Source of the DNA: Thermodesulfatator autotrophicus
Lineage (GTDB): Bacteria; Desulfobacterota; Thermodesulfobacteria; Thermodesulfobacteriales; Thermodesulfatatoraceae
Assembly: GCF_001642325.1 (NCBI RefSeq)
Contig: NZ_LSFI01000018.1
Location: forward strand, 1-48,732
Direction: 5' to 3'
Length of the DNA stretch: 48,732 nt
The notes under the pieces were generated by a model that saw only the letters and a program-made list of their open reading frames with translations, was not told the origin of the DNA and ran no database searches. Positions within the stretch are counted from its first letter, which is position 1; the number at the start of each line of letters is the position of its first letter. The translations under genes and the position numbers were made by a program. Below, piece by piece: positions 1 through 8,389 of this stretch.

Positions 1-100
1 CCTGCGGACACAGTTGACGAAACACTATGGCGTACGTCTTAAAGGCCAAAACAAATACCAAAATAAATGCCCCTAAAAGTATCCCAAAAACCTTTCTCAT
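1..100 (-). CDS. N-terminus of an exported or membrane-anchored protein (partial)
   Basis: The minus strand has an ATG at 98-100 that reads for 33 codons to the window edge without a stop. The peptide begins MRKVFGILLGAFILVFVLAF, a basic start followed by one hydrophobic helix, then KTYAIVFRQLCPQ. This is a signal peptide or N-terminal anchor. A G-rich tract a few bases upstream could serve as a weak ribosome binding site. It lies downstream of pth on the same strand, after about 226 bases without a gene. The visible part is too short to name a family. Confidence 0.5.
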   Translation of the reverse strand, partial: MRKVFGILLGAFILVFVLAFKTYAIVFRQLCPQ

Positions 101-326
101 AACCCAACCCCCCCTTAAAGTTTTTACATCATTAATAAGCAAAAAAGATGCCAAATTTAAAAATCAAGAAAATCAAGGCTTTCCCGAAATCGCACTGTCA
201 GGAAAAGAAAAATTTTTCTCTCTCAAAGCTTATTCGCCGGTAAATATGGGAAAAAATTTTCCATTACAGGGCTTTTAGTGGAAAAATTTTTCTCCCGGCG
301 GGTTTGGCCCGTCCTACCGATTGTCA

Positions 327-887
327 CTACCGATTGAAAAGGCTCATAGTTTTGGCAAGGTCGTGTTCCAGTAGATAATCAAGGGCTTCGCAGGCGGTTT
401 CAAGCACTTTCCTAACAAGAGGTTTTTCCTCTTCAGAAAAAGGAGAAAGGACATAGTCTCTTACCGCTATCCCCTGAGGTGGGCGGCCTATCCCCAGTTT
501 AAGTCTGGGAAAATCTTTAGTGCCAAGGGCCTCTATGATTGACTTTACTCCCCTATGCCCCCCTGCCCCACCCTTGGGTGCAAACTTAATCCGACCTAAA
601 GGTAAGTCTAAATCATCGTGAATGACCAGAATACGTTCAGGTGGAATTCTAAGTTTACGGCTTAAGGGGGCCACGGCCTCTCCTGAAAGATTCATAAAAG
701 TCTGAGGCATCAAAAGAAAGGCGTCTTTATAAGCTGAAACTAATGACTGATAAGGCCCTTTAGAAAATTTAAGGCCTTTAAGGCGGGCAAATTCTTCTAA
801 AACAAGAAAACCGAAGTTATGCCTGGTGAAGCGATATTGGGGCCCCGGATTGCCGAGGCCCACCCAGAGCCAGGAATATCTGCTCAC
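327..887 (-). CDS. pth: Peptidyl-tRNA hydrolase
   Basis: Releases tRNA from peptidyl-tRNA dropped by ribosomes; a cytoplasmic, essential enzyme. The 186-residue product has the family's usual length and starts with the typical WVGLGNPGPQYRFTRHNFGF segment, which contains the conserved asparagine and catalytic histidine. Later come FMNLSGEAV, the HDDLDLPLG motif and GGAGGHRGVKS, all diagnostic of bacterial Pth. The start is GTG, two bases after the rplY stop, so the two genes are probably translationally coupled. The order ispE-prs-rplY-pth is common in this phylum. Confidence 0.97.
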   Translation of the reverse strand: MSRYSWLWVGLGNPGPQYRFTRHNFGFLVLEEFARLKGLKFSKGPYQSLVSAYKDAFLLMPQTFMNLSGEAVAPLSRKLRIPPERILVIHDDLDLPLGRIKFAPKGGAGGHRGVKSIIEALGTKDFPRLKLGIGRPPQGIAVRDYVLSPFSEEEKPLVRKVLETACEALDYLLEHDLAKTMSLFNR

Positions 888-889
888 GG

Positions 890-1522
890 CTATTCGCTGG
901 ATTCGGTCTCTGTCTCAGCAGCTTCTTCCTCAGGAGCGGCTTCAGCCTCTTTTTCTTCCTCAGGGGCGAGCACTGTTACCACCGGCTCATCAGGACTGTC
1001 CAGATAACGCACACCTTCGGGTGGAGTAAGATCTTTTACGTGAATAACGTCACCCAGGTCAAGCTCAGAAACATCTACTTCTATCTTGTCAGGAATAAGG
1101 CCAGGTAAGCAGGCAACCGTCATGGTCTGAAGCAACTGCTGTAAGTGACCTCCAGCTTCAACCCCTTTGGCCTTACCAACCAGCTCAATAGGTACTTCCA
1201 CTTCAACTTCACGTTCCATGGAAATTTCATAAAAATCTACATGAAGAATTTCGTCTGTAACGGGATGATATTGAAGTTCCTTGACCAGGGCTATTTTCTT
1301 TATGGTGGAGCCGTTGTTTTCAAGAGTAAGGTTAAAGATAAGCTGTTCGTCCCGATAGCGGTAAAGGTATCTTTTTAACTCGTTAAGTTTCACCGCCAGA
1401 GGAACGGGCTCTGTCTCAGGACCATAAATAATCCCTGGCACCAGCCCTTGAGCACGCAGTTTGCGGGCTATTTCTTTGCCAGTTTTAGGTCTTACCATGG
1501 CAGTTAGTTCAATAGTTTTCAT
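890..1522 (-). CDS. rplY: 50S ribosomal protein L25, general stress protein Ctc form
   Basis: Binds 5S rRNA in the large ribosomal subunit. The 210-residue product is the long Ctc (TL5) form: an N-terminal L25 beta-barrel (about residues 1-90, beginning MKTIELTAMVRPKTGKEIAR) followed by a C-terminal beta domain. The last 25 residues are highly acidic, as in many Ctc proteins. The ATG has a strong AGGAGG site just upstream. It lies between prs and pth on the same strand. Confidence 0.96.
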   Translation of the reverse strand: MKTIELTAMVRPKTGKEIARKLRAQGLVPGIIYGPETEPVPLAVKLNELKRYLYRYRDEQLIFNLTLENNGSTIKKIALVKELQYHPVTDEILHVDFYEISMEREVEVEVPIELVGKAKGVEAGGHLQQLLQTMTVACLPGLIPDKIEVDVSELDLGDVIHVKDLTPPEGVRYLDSPDEPVVTVLAPEEEKEAEAAPEEEAAETETESSE

Positions 1523-1552
1523 GTTACTTTCCTCCTAGCTTTTTCAAAAATT

Positions 1553-2500
1553 TTACACAAAAAGTGAGCTTACGGAATCATCGTGGTGTATTCTCCTTAT
1601 GGCTTCGCCTAAAAGCTCTGCCACTGAAAGGACTTTTATTTTTTTAAGTTTTTTGGCCTCTTCCCTGAGAGGAATGGTATCTGTCACCACCACTGACTTC
1701 ATAGGTGACTTCTTAATTCTTTCAAGAGCAGGGCCAGAAAGGACCGGATGAGTAGCCATACCGTGAACCTCTTTGGCTCCTCGTTCAGTAAGGGCCTCAG
1801 CCGCTTTACACATAGTCCCGGCGGTATCGATCATGTCATCAAGGATAATGGCGATTTTTCCTTTAACATCGCCTACCACGTTCATAACTTCGCTTTCATT
1901 GGGGCGTAAACGACGCTTGTCAATAATAGCCAGGCCAGCCTCAAGGCGTTTGGCATAGGCACGGGCCCTTTCCACCCCACCAGCGTCAGGAGAAACAATA
2001 ACCAAATCCTTCCCCCTGAATTCCTCTTTTATGTAGCGGATAAGCACAGGGGCTGCGTAAAGATGGTCAACCGGTATATCAAAAAAGCCCTGAATCTGGC
2101 CAGCGTGAAGGTCAATGGTTAAAACACGGCGTGCCCCGGCTACGGTGATAAGATTGGCCACTAATTTTGCGGTAATAGGGGTTCTGGGGATAACCTTGCG
2201 GTCCTGCCGGGCATAGCCGTAATAAGGAATAACCGCGGTTATTCTTCGGGCAGAAGCCCGCCTTAAGGCATCAACCATTATAAGCAGTTCCATAAGATTG
2301 TCATTTACCGGGGGACAGGTTGGCTGAATAACAAAGGCATCAGAACCGCGGACGTTTTCTTTAATCTCAACGTAGATTTCACCGTCGCTAAAAGTTTTAA
2401 CCACTGCTTGCCCTAAAGGAATACTCAAATAGGCCGAAATCTTTTTAGCCAGATCCGGATTGGCATTTCCTGTAAAAATTTTTAAGTGATTAAGAAACAT
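1553..2500 (-). CDS. prs: Ribose-phosphate pyrophosphokinase (PRPP synthetase)
   Basis: Makes PRPP from ribose 5-phosphate and ATP, feeding purine, pyrimidine, histidine, tryptophan and NAD synthesis. The 315-residue length is typical of class I enzymes. Visible motifs are [10 protein letters not shown] near the N-terminus, the [13 protein letters not shown]-binding segment, [11 protein letters not shown], the [11 protein letters not shown] region and the PRPP loop [13 protein letters not shown]. An AAGGAGGG site precedes the ATG. The ispE stop lies four bases upstream, indicating one operon. Confidence 0.97.
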   Translation of the reverse strand: MFLNHLKIFTGNANPDLAKKISAYLSIPLGQAVVKTFSDGEIYVEIKENVRGSDAFVIQPTCPPVNDNLMELLIMVDALRRASARRITAVIPYYGYARQDRKVIPRTPITAKLVANLITVAGARRVLTIDLHAGQIQGFFDIPVDHLYAAPVLIRYIKEEFRGKDLVIVSPDAGGVERARAYAKRLEAGLAIIDKRRLRPNESEVMNVVGDVKGKIAIILDDMIDTAGTMCKAAEALTERGAKEVHGMATHPVLSGPALERIKKSPMKSVVVTDTIPLREEAKKLKKIKVLSVAELLGEAIRRIHHDDSVSSLFV

Positions 2501-2504
2501 ATCT

Positions 2505-3362
2505 TTATCCCTCCTTATAAGAGGTCTTTTCGTAATAATTAGTAGCTACCTCTACTTTTTTTAAGGTATCATCTGAAAAAGCCCCAGCCGCTTCCACCGC
2601 TTGAGCTTCCTCTTTAAAAACACCAAAAAGAGCCCCTCCGCTCCCGCTTAAAAGAGCGGCTTCGGCTCCCAGGTCTAAAAGCCTTTCTTTTAATTTTTTA
2701 AGCTCAGGATAATGCTTAAAAACTAGCTTTTCAAAATCATTAACCAGCCCCTGCTCCCATAAAGGGCGGCTCGCGTCATAATTAGGAGGAAGTTGCGGAA
2801 TTGTCAACCTTAAATTTTCATAAGCCCATTTGGTAGAAACTTTTATCTCAGGAATCAAAATAACATACCAGGCGGGAAAAGTCGGCCAGGGAGAAAGCTT
2901 TTCCCCAATACCGCGGGCAAGAGCGGTACTAAAAGACGAAACAAAAAAGGGCACATCAGCCCCTAGTTTTTTGGCTAAAACAAGAAGCTCTCGCTCACTT
3001 AAGGCCTTAAACTTTTCGTTAAGCCACCTTAAAACCACCGCGGCGTCACTACTTCCTCCTCCAAGCCCGGTGCCAGGCGGGACATTTTTTTGCAGTTCAA
3101 TATGCAGCCCGAAAGAAAGGCCTGTTTTTTGGACAAAAAGTTGGATGGCTTTTAGGCAAAGATTTTCCGGCCCTGAGGGTACACTTTCTCCTTTTACCTC
3201 AAGAGAAAGGCCCTTTTCTTTAAAGGAAAGAGTTAGCCTGTCCCCAAAAGTTATTTTTTGAAAAATCGTATAAAGTTCGTGATAGCCGTCTTCACGACGG
3301 TCAATGATTTTTAAGACTAAATTTATCTTGGCTGGAGCGAAAAGAGAAAATTTACTGGCCAC
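2505..3362 (-). CDS. ispE: 4-diphosphocytidyl-2-C-methyl-D-erythritol kinase
   Basis: A GHMP kinase of the MEP isoprenoid pathway that phosphorylates CDP-methylerythritol. The 285-residue product begins [12 protein letters not shown] with RRDGYHEL-like [11 protein letters not shown] following, has the ATP-binding glycine loop [14 protein letters not shown] at about residue 95, and the C-terminal GHMP motif [13 protein letters not shown]. The start is GTG and overlaps the end of the DUF1844 gene by 11 bases. It is followed four bases later by prs. Confidence 0.95.
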   Translation of the reverse strand: MASKFSLFAPAKINLVLKIIDRREDGYHELYTIFQKITFGDRLTLSFKEKGLSLEVKGESVPSGPENLCLKAIQLFVQKTGLSFGLHIELQKNVPPGTGLGGGSSDAAVVLRWLNEKFKALSERELLVLAKKLGADVPFFVSSFSTALARGIGEKLSPWPTFPAWYVILIPEIKVSTKWAYENLRLTIPQLPPNYDASRPLWEQGLVNDFEKLVFKHYPELKKLKERLLDLGAEAALLSGSGGALFGVFKEEAQAVEAAGAFSDDTLKKVEVATNYYEKTSYKEG

Positions 3363-3627
3363 TTACCCTCAAGAAAATCATACGTAATTCATAAAGGATA
3401 CTATCAAGAAGTTTTTCTTCTTCTCTGGTAAGGTTGCCGCGGGTCTTTTCCTTCAACATGTCCAGAATATCTATTGTTTGCTTGGCAAGAGGAAGATTTT
3501 TCTTCTTTTCCTGGGTATGAGGATCAGGAAGCTCTCCTAAATGCACTAAAGCTGAAGTATTTAAAGAGAGAACGAACATACTAAAGTTGACTGGGGGCAG
3601 CTCCTCGCGCCTTTCTTTCTCTTCCAT
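3352..3627 (-). CDS. DUF1844 family protein
   Basis: A 91-residue protein of the DUF1844 family, whose biochemical role is unknown. It shows the family's typical segments: NFSMFVLSLNTSALVHLGE, then KNLPLAKQTIDILDMLKEKT, and a helical C-terminus ending in FLRVSGQ. The ATG is preceded by AAGGAG. It heads the ispE-prs-rplY-pth cluster, its end overlapping the ispE start, so it is probably co-transcribed with them. Confidence 0.88.
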   Translation of the reverse strand: MEEKERREELPPVNFSMFVLSLNTSALVHLGELPDPHTQEKKKNLPLAKQTIDILDMLKEKTRGNLTREEEKLLDSILYELRMIFLRVSGQ

Positions 3628-3659
3628 ACGAACTCCTTTAGCGCTTATTTTCTGTTTTT

Positions 3660-3691
3660 TTATAAAAATAATGGCAGGCCGCTGGCCTGCC
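3660..3691 (-). terminator. Rho-independent terminator after the usp gene
   Basis: An inverted repeat GGCAGGCC-GCT-GGCCTGCC lies at 3673-3691. Read on the minus strand it is followed by ATTATTTTTATAAAAAAA. It sits just past the stop of the universal stress protein gene, so it should end the EF-G-like/mog/usp transcript before the DUF1844-ispE cluster. Confidence 0.8.
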
Positions 3692-3699
3692 CGAATATT

Positions 3700-4131
3700 T
3701 TACTTAATTACCAACACAGGAACACTTGAAATCCCCAAAAGTTTAGAGGTAACACTTCCCATAATCAATTCAGAAAGCTTGGACTTACCCTGATAGCCTA
3801 CAACCAGAAGGTCCACCCCTTGTTCAGCCGCATAATTAGCCATACTCTCAGCAATATCTCCCTGAAGGATAACCCCGGTATAGGGCACGTCTTCTTTTTT
3901 GGCCTCTTCAGCCCCGCGGGCCAGGATGGCTTCGCCTTCTTTGCGAAGCTCTGCCTCAATTTCCACTAACATTCCACCAAAATCTGCAAACTCAGCAGGC
4001 ACCGGCAAGACATGAAGGGCAACTACTTCAGCCCCTAGTTTTTTGGCTAAAGCAAGTGTCTCTTTAAGGGCTTTAAAACTTTTTTCTGAACCATCAAGAC
4101 CGACTGCTATTTTTTTTATTTCTACGCTCAT
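3700..4131 (-). CDS. Universal stress protein (UspA family)
   Basis: A 143-residue single-domain Usp. The first strand EIKKIAVGLDGSEKSFKALKE contains the conserved aspartate, and the C-terminal nucleotide loop reads VVGYQGKSKLSELIMGSV followed by SVPVLVIK. This G-x2-G-x9-G(S/T)-type loop indicates an ATP-binding Usp. An AGGAGG site precedes the ATG. It is the last gene of an operon after the EF-G-like and mog genes, and a strong terminator follows. Its specific stress role cannot be read from the sequence. Confidence 0.92.
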   Translation of the reverse strand: MSVEIKKIAVGLDGSEKSFKALKETLALAKKLGAEVVALHVLPVPAEFADFGGMLVEIEAELRKEGEAILARGAEEAKKEDVPYTGVILQGDIAESMANYAAEQGVDLLVVGYQGKSKLSELIMGSVTSKLLGISSVPVLVIK

Positions 4132-4146
4132 AATTTCCTCCTAAGA

Positions 4147-4641
4147 CTAATTTCTAGCACATTCTTTAGGACTTCCTTTAATTTTCTCCAGGGCATGATT
4201 TAATACCGGAAGAATCACCCCAAGAGACTCTTCCACCGCTTTAGGACTTCCTGGCAAATTGATAATAAGGCTTTGCCTTCTTATGCCGGCTATTCCTCTG
4301 GTTAACATGGCATAAGGTGTATGCTTCATGCCTTCCATCCTTATGGCCTCGGCTATTCCAGGAACTTCTTTCTCTATAGCCGCCTTAGTAGCTTCAGGAG
4401 TAACATCACGGGGTGAAAGCCCCGTGCCCCCCGTAGTAACAATAAGATCAATTCCCTTTCTGTCCACCCAGTCCACCAGAACCACAAGAATTTCTTCGTA
4501 ATCATCAGGCAAAATACGATAGGCCACTACATCAAAACCTTCTTTTTGCAAAGCTTCTTTAATCAAAGGGCCAGCGGTATCTTCTCTCTCACCAAGGGCC
4601 CCTTTATCAGAAAGAGTTAGCACTCCCGCGGTGAAAACCAT
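4147..4641 (-). CDS. mog: MoaB/Mog family molybdopterin adenylyltransferase
   Basis: Activates molybdopterin by adenylylation during molybdenum or tungsten cofactor assembly. The 164-residue product carries the family motifs TLSDKGALGEREDTAGP, VTTGGTGLSPRDVTPEAT and the LPGSPKAVEES loop. Its ATG overlaps the stop of the EF-G-like gene by one base (TAATG), so translation is coupled. Together with moaA at 14-15 kb it shows the organism makes pterin cofactor, for example for formate dehydrogenase. Whether it is strictly Mog or MoaB cannot be settled by eye. Confidence 0.9.
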   Translation of the reverse strand: MVFTAGVLTLSDKGALGEREDTAGPLIKEALQKEGFDVVAYRILPDDYEEILVVLVDWVDRKGIDLIVTTGGTGLSPRDVTPEATKAAIEKEVPGIAEAIRMEGMKHTPYAMLTRGIAGIRRQSLIINLPGSPKAVEESLGVILPVLNHALEKIKGSPKECARN

Positions 4642-6704
4642 TAGCCCTCCTCCTCTTTAGCCGCGGCTATTATCTTTTCAGCAATTTGAGGCGGCACTTC
4701 TTCATAGTGAGAAAATTTCATGCGAAAAGTCCCTCGTCCACCAGTAATAGCGTTTAAGTCAAGGGCATAGCGCTGGACTTCTGCCAGCGGCACCTGGGCT
4801 TTAATAACCTGTTTACCGCCTTTGGGCTCCATACCAAGGACACGCCCCCTGCGAGCGTTAATATCGCCAATTACATCTCCCATAACGTCATCTGGCACTT
4901 CTATTTCAAGCTCCATAATGGGCTCAAGCAAAATAGGCTGGCATTCTTGAATCCCTTTTTTGAAACACTGAGAAGCCGCTATCATAAAAGCCATATCCGA
5001 AGAATCTACTTCATGGCTCTTACCGTCGTAGAACTGGACTTTTACGTCCACTACCGGGTAGCCTGCCAGTGGCCCTTTTTCCAGGGCCTGGCGCACACCT
5101 TTTTCTACGGCTGGCACAAAATTGCGCGGCACGTTCATACCTACCAGGGTTTCCACAAATTCAAAGCCCTGACCCCGCGGCAATGGATAGATGTGGAAAT
5201 GTACTTCGGCAAACTGGCCCCTGCCACCGGTTTGCTTTTTATGGCGATAGATGACCCCCTCTTTGGGTTTTTTGATGGTCTCACGATAAGGAATTTTGGG
5301 GAGAGAAAGCTTTACGTTTACTCCGTATTTGCGGGCTAGCTTTTCAATAGTGGCTTCAATGTGAATCTGCCCAAGGCCAGAAAGAAGTATCTCACGACTT
5401 TCTTCATCCCGGCTGATAACCAGACTCGGGTCTTCTTCTTGAAGTTTAACCAGCGCCGCTCCAATCTTTTCTTCATCACTTCGGCTCTCAGGATGCAAAG
5501 CATAGGTCAAAACTGCGTGTGGGAGAGTGGGCATGGGATAAATAATGGGGGCTTCAGGGTCACAAAGGGTATCTCCTGTTCTGGTTTCAGCAAGCTTAGG
5601 GATTACACAAATCATCCCGGGAATGGCCTTTTCGCAGGAAGCCATTTCTTTGCCTTCAGGGATAGCCAGATTGGCGTACTTTTCTTTTATATTACGCACA
5701 GGATTCAGAAGAACCCCTTCAGACTCAAGCGTGCCAGAAACAACCCTGGCAAAGGAGAGCCTTCCCGCATAAGGGTCCATAAAGGTCTTGAACACAATAA
5801 GAGATACCGGTACTTCTGGGTGCGGCTCACGGCGGTCTGGCTCACCTTCAGGGTTTTTCCCCTCCCTAGGGCCTCTTTCTAAAGGAGAGGGTAAAAATTC
5901 TACAATTAAGTCAAGAAGAGGCTGGATACCTATTAATCTTTCCACCGAGCCACAGGAAACCGGCACAAAACGGCCCTCAAGAATCCCGCGTTTTAAGCCT
6001 CTTACTATTTCTTCTGCGGTTAATTCCCCTTCTTCTAGAAACTTCTCCAGTAAATCGTCGTCACTCTCAGCCGCATATTCAATTAAATTGGCCCGCAGCT
6101 CTTCTATTTTTTCTTCCAGTTCAGAAGGCATATCCACAATTTTGAGTTTGCCCTCTGAAAATTCATAAGCCTTCATGGTAAGGAGATCTACTACTCCTCG
6201 CAGGCCATCTTCACGGCCAATAGGATAGGCCACAGGTACCGCCCTTATGCCCAGGCGCTCTTCTAAAGTGGCACAGGCCTTATCAAAATCAGTATGCTCC
6301 CGATCAAGCTTATTTATAAAGGCCGCACACGGCAAACCAAATTCCTTTACAAAGGCAAAGACCTTTTCCGTCTGCACTTTGACCGGGGCAGTAGCGTCTA
6401 TCACTAAAAGGGCATTATCTGCTGCCCAGGCAGCCAATTTGGCTTCAGCGTTAAAATTGTCATCGCCTGGAGGATCCAGAAAAAAGACTTCGTGCTTTTT
6501 CCAGGAAAAATGATGACAGGCGGTAGAAATAGTAATCTTTCGCTTTTGTTCTTCTGGTTCAAAATCAAGGATTGAACTCCCTTCATCTACTTTACCGAGT
6601 TTCTTAGTCTTCCCTGAAATAAATAACATAGCTTCAGCCAGAGAAGTCTTTCCAGCTCCGCTCTGGGAGAGCAAAACAAGGTTTCTAATTTTGGCAATTT
6701 CCAT
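4641..6704 (-). CDS. fusA: Elongation factor G-like GTPase (EF-G2 type)
   Basis: A 687-residue translational GTPase with the EF-G domain order (G domain to about residue 270, then domains II-V). The G1 loop reads SQSGAGKTSL rather than the classical AHIDAGKTT; the G3 motif reads DPPGD where canonical EF-G has DTPGH; the G4 motif is NKLD. The domain IV segment RHKKQTGGRGQFAEV is conserved. These departures place it in the EF-G-like paralogue group rather than the main translocase, whose gene is usually next to tufA and rpsL. An AAGGAGGG site precedes the ATG. It leads an operon with mog and usp. Confidence 0.9.
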   Translation of the reverse strand: MEIAKIRNLVLLSQSGAGKTSLAEAMLFISGKTKKLGKVDEGSSILDFEPEEQKRKITISTACHHFSWKKHEVFFLDPPGDDNFNAEAKLAAWAADNALLVIDATAPVKVQTEKVFAFVKEFGLPCAAFINKLDREHTDFDKACATLEERLGIRAVPVAYPIGREDGLRGVVDLLTMKAYEFSEGKLKIVDMPSELEEKIEELRANLIEYAAESDDDLLEKFLEEGELTAEEIVRGLKRGILEGRFVPVSCGSVERLIGIQPLLDLIVEFLPSPLERGPREGKNPEGEPDRREPHPEVPVSLIVFKTFMDPYAGRLSFARVVSGTLESEGVLLNPVRNIKEKYANLAIPEGKEMASCEKAIPGMICVIPKLAETRTGDTLCDPEAPIIYPMPTLPHAVLTYALHPESRSDEEKIGAALVKLQEEDPSLVISRDEESREILLSGLGQIHIEATIEKLARKYGVNVKLSLPKIPYRETIKKPKEGVIYRHKKQTGGRGQFAEVHFHIYPLPRGQGFEFVETLVGMNVPRNFVPAVEKGVRQALEKGPLAGYPVVDVKVQFYDGKSHEVDSSDMAFMIAASQCFKKGIQECQPILLEPIMELEIEVPDDVMGDVIGDINARRGRVLGMEPKGGKQVIKAQVPLAEVQRYALDLNAITGGRGTFRMKFSHYEEVPPQIAEKIIAAAKEEEG

Positions 6705-6740
6705 AGGCCCTCCTTATCTGGTGAGAAGTAGTTTCTATTG

Positions 6741-6770
6741 AGGCTAGCGTAAATTGAAGGAAAGTGTCAA
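6741..6770 (-). promoter_or_regulatory. Candidate sigma-70-type promoter of the EF-G-like/mog/usp operon
   Basis: On the minus strand a perfect TTGACA (6765-6770) is followed after 18 bases by TAGCCT (6741-6746), about 37 bases before the EF-G-like start codon. The -35 is strong and the -10 weak, so the assignment is tentative. Confidence 0.45.
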
Positions 6771-6832
6771 GAAACTTGAACAATAGGGACAGGCAAACTT
6801 TTAATAAAAATTCGACGAACTTTTGCAAAATC

Positions 6833-6885
6833 TTAGAACATTAGATTTTGCTAGATTTGGCTTCGCTTTACTCGCAAAAGATAGG
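6833..6885. repeat. Degenerate copy of a dispersed repeat end
   Basis: The segment begins CTTTTGCAAAATC and ends CGCAAAAG, with 7-base inverted ends, and includes AGAACATTAGATTTTG. A similar string, AAACATTAGATTGAG, occurs in reverse orientation near 11,605-11,635 at the end of a full repeat. This suggests a decayed remnant of the same element. Confidence 0.4.
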
Positions 6886-6939
6886 GATTTTAGGTTAGCA
6901 TTAAAAAGCTTTGATGTTTAAGGGTCTGGTAGTATAAAA

Positions 6940-8217
6940 TTATGGCATTAGTTCAGAGATAGGGCCTTGTAAAAGCCACTTCCACAAAGGATAAACCAAA
7001 ATTTGTAATCCTTTATAAGTAGTTTTACCTTCATCTTCCCAGGAAAGGATCCATAAATCTTTAACACCGAGCTCGCGAGAAGCTTTTATCAGGGCCGAGA
7101 ACTCTCTTTTGCGGGTGATTTCGTCGGAAAGATCATAAGAGACCTGGATCAGCTGATAAGAGTCAAGGCCCTCTTTCATCACAAAATCAACTTCTCGCCC
7201 GTCTTTGGCCTGAAAGTAAAAGAATTCCTTCCCACGACGTAAAAGTTCTATAGCCACCAGATTTTCCATAAGAATTCTGTAATCAGCGGCCAGACGGGAC
7301 TTAAAGGTGGCCACTACCCCTGTATCATAGGCATAGACTTTTCGTGGGCTTTTGAAACGTTCTTTAAGTTTTGGACTAAACCTCTCCACCACAAAAATCA
7401 CAAAGGCCTCTTCCAGGTATTTTACGTAATTTTCCACCGTATGAACGCTTCTAAAAGAAAGAATATTTTTGAGTTTGGTGTAGGAAAAACGGCCAGAGGC
7501 GTTGCTCAAAAGATAAAGGGCAAGATCGGAAAGTTTTTTGGCAAAGCGGAGGTTGTAACGCCGCACAATATCCTTGAAAAGCACGCTATCCACCAGGGTC
7601 CGAAGATAACCTCTGGGATCAACCTTCCCTAAAACCACCTCTGGATATCCACCAATCTCTAGATAGTTGTGAAGATAGTTTAGAAGAGTTCCCAGAGTTT
7701 CGCGAGAATGCATGGAGAGATCAAAATTAAAATTGCGGGCCGTAAGAAATTCGCGAAAAGAGAAAGGATAGAGGCTAAAGGATTGATAGCGGCCGGTGAG
7801 ATGGGTGGCCAGCTCCCGGCTAAGAAGCCTGGAATTTGAACCAGTAATCACTACTTTAAAGCCCCGACGCTGAAGGCGGCTGACCCAGAGCTCCCAGGCC
7901 TCAAGATTCTGGATTTCGTCAAGTAAAAGATAGGGCGCTTCTCCGTAAACTTCTTTTAAAGCCTTAAGAATCTCATCGTAATCCCTGATGGCAAGCAATC
8001 TCTCATCATCAAAGTTTAAATAGGCAAAGTTAAAATCTTTGAGCATCTGAAGGGCAAAAACGGACTTACCAGCTCTTCTGGGGCCCACTATCACTTTGAT
8101 TAGGTCATTTTTTAAAGAATTCCGAGCAGAAGTAAGGCTTTCTCGTGGGATATAATCCCGGGTTAACAGAATATCTCGCTCTTCTTTCTGGGATATTATG
8201 ATCTGTTTGACATTCAT
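6940..8217 (-). CDS. AAA+ ATPase with C-terminal DUF4143 domain
   Basis: A member of the ATP-binding AAA_14/DUF4143 family, widespread in bacteria and archaea and of poorly known function. With the ATG at 8215-8217 it has 425 residues. The Walker A is VGPRRAGKSVFA, the Walker B LLLDEIQNL, and a sensor-like VITGSNSRLLS follows. The C-terminal DUF4143 part includes VYAYDTGVV and the nuclease-like GREVDFVMK. The frame stays open upstream to an ATG at 8295, giving 26 more residues. The internal ATG is preferred because a candidate promoter and a 34-base palindrome lie between the two. No Shine-Dalgarno sequence precedes either start convincingly. Confidence 0.85.
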   Translation of the reverse strand: MNVKQIIISQKEERDILLTRDYIPRESLTSARNSLKNDLIKVIVGPRRAGKSVFALQMLKDFNFAYLNFDDERLLAIRDYDEILKALKEVYGEAPYLLLDEIQNLEAWELWVSRLQRRGFKVVITGSNSRLLSRELATHLTGRYQSFSLYPFSFREFLTARNFNFDLSMHSRETLGTLLNYLHNYLEIGGYPEVVLGKVDPRGYLRTLVDSVLFKDIVRRYNLRFAKKLSDLALYLLSNASGRFSYTKLKNILSFRSVHTVENYVKYLEEAFVIFVVERFSPKLKERFKSPRKVYAYDTGVVATFKSRLAADYRILMENLVAIELLRRGKEFFYFQAKDGREVDFVMKEGLDSYQLIQVSYDLSDEITRKREFSALIKASRELGVKDLWILSWEDEGKTTYKGLQILVYPLWKWLLQGPISELMP

Positions 8218-8249
8218 ACTGCACAAAATTCTGGAATTTTGTGCAGTAT
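8216..8249. promoter_or_regulatory. 34-base perfect palindrome, probable operator of the ATPase gene
   Basis: ATACTGCACAAAATTC (8216-8231), a 2-base centre TG, then the exact reverse complement GAATTTTGTGCAGTAT (8234-8249). One edge touches the preferred start codon of the ATPase gene and the other overlaps its candidate -10 box. There is no T-run after it on either strand, so it is not a terminator. It is best read as a binding site for a dimeric regulator, or as an RNA hairpin at the extreme 5' end of the message. Confidence 0.75.
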
Positions 8250-8273
8250 AAGTTAAAAAGTGAACAAAAACAA
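8245..8273 (-). promoter_or_regulatory. Candidate promoter overlapping the palindrome
   Basis: On the minus strand TTGTTT (8268-8273), a 17-base spacer, and TATACT (8245-8250). The -10 has five of six consensus bases; the -35 keeps only TTG. Transcription would start near 8238, inside the palindrome, about 20 bases before the ATG. Confidence 0.45.
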
Positions 8274-8389
8274 GTTCTAACTCCCTGAGAAACATAAAGG
8301 CGGACTTACCTTCCTGCTCGCTTCGCCGCCTTCTTCTATCTTCCTAAAGTCCTCAAGGGGGGTCTTATCTCTAAATTAATTTTTGAAAA

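Noticed and set aside
4947-5882. Open frames of 130 and 173 codons on the plus strand opposite the EF-G-like gene
   Set aside because: The minus strand here encodes conserved EF-G motifs throughout; the plus frames lack family features and ribosome binding sites.
8295-8389. Terminator from the AAGGCGG/CCGCCTT inverted pair upstream of the ATPase gene
   Set aside because: The loop is over 20 bases and no T-run follows on either strand.
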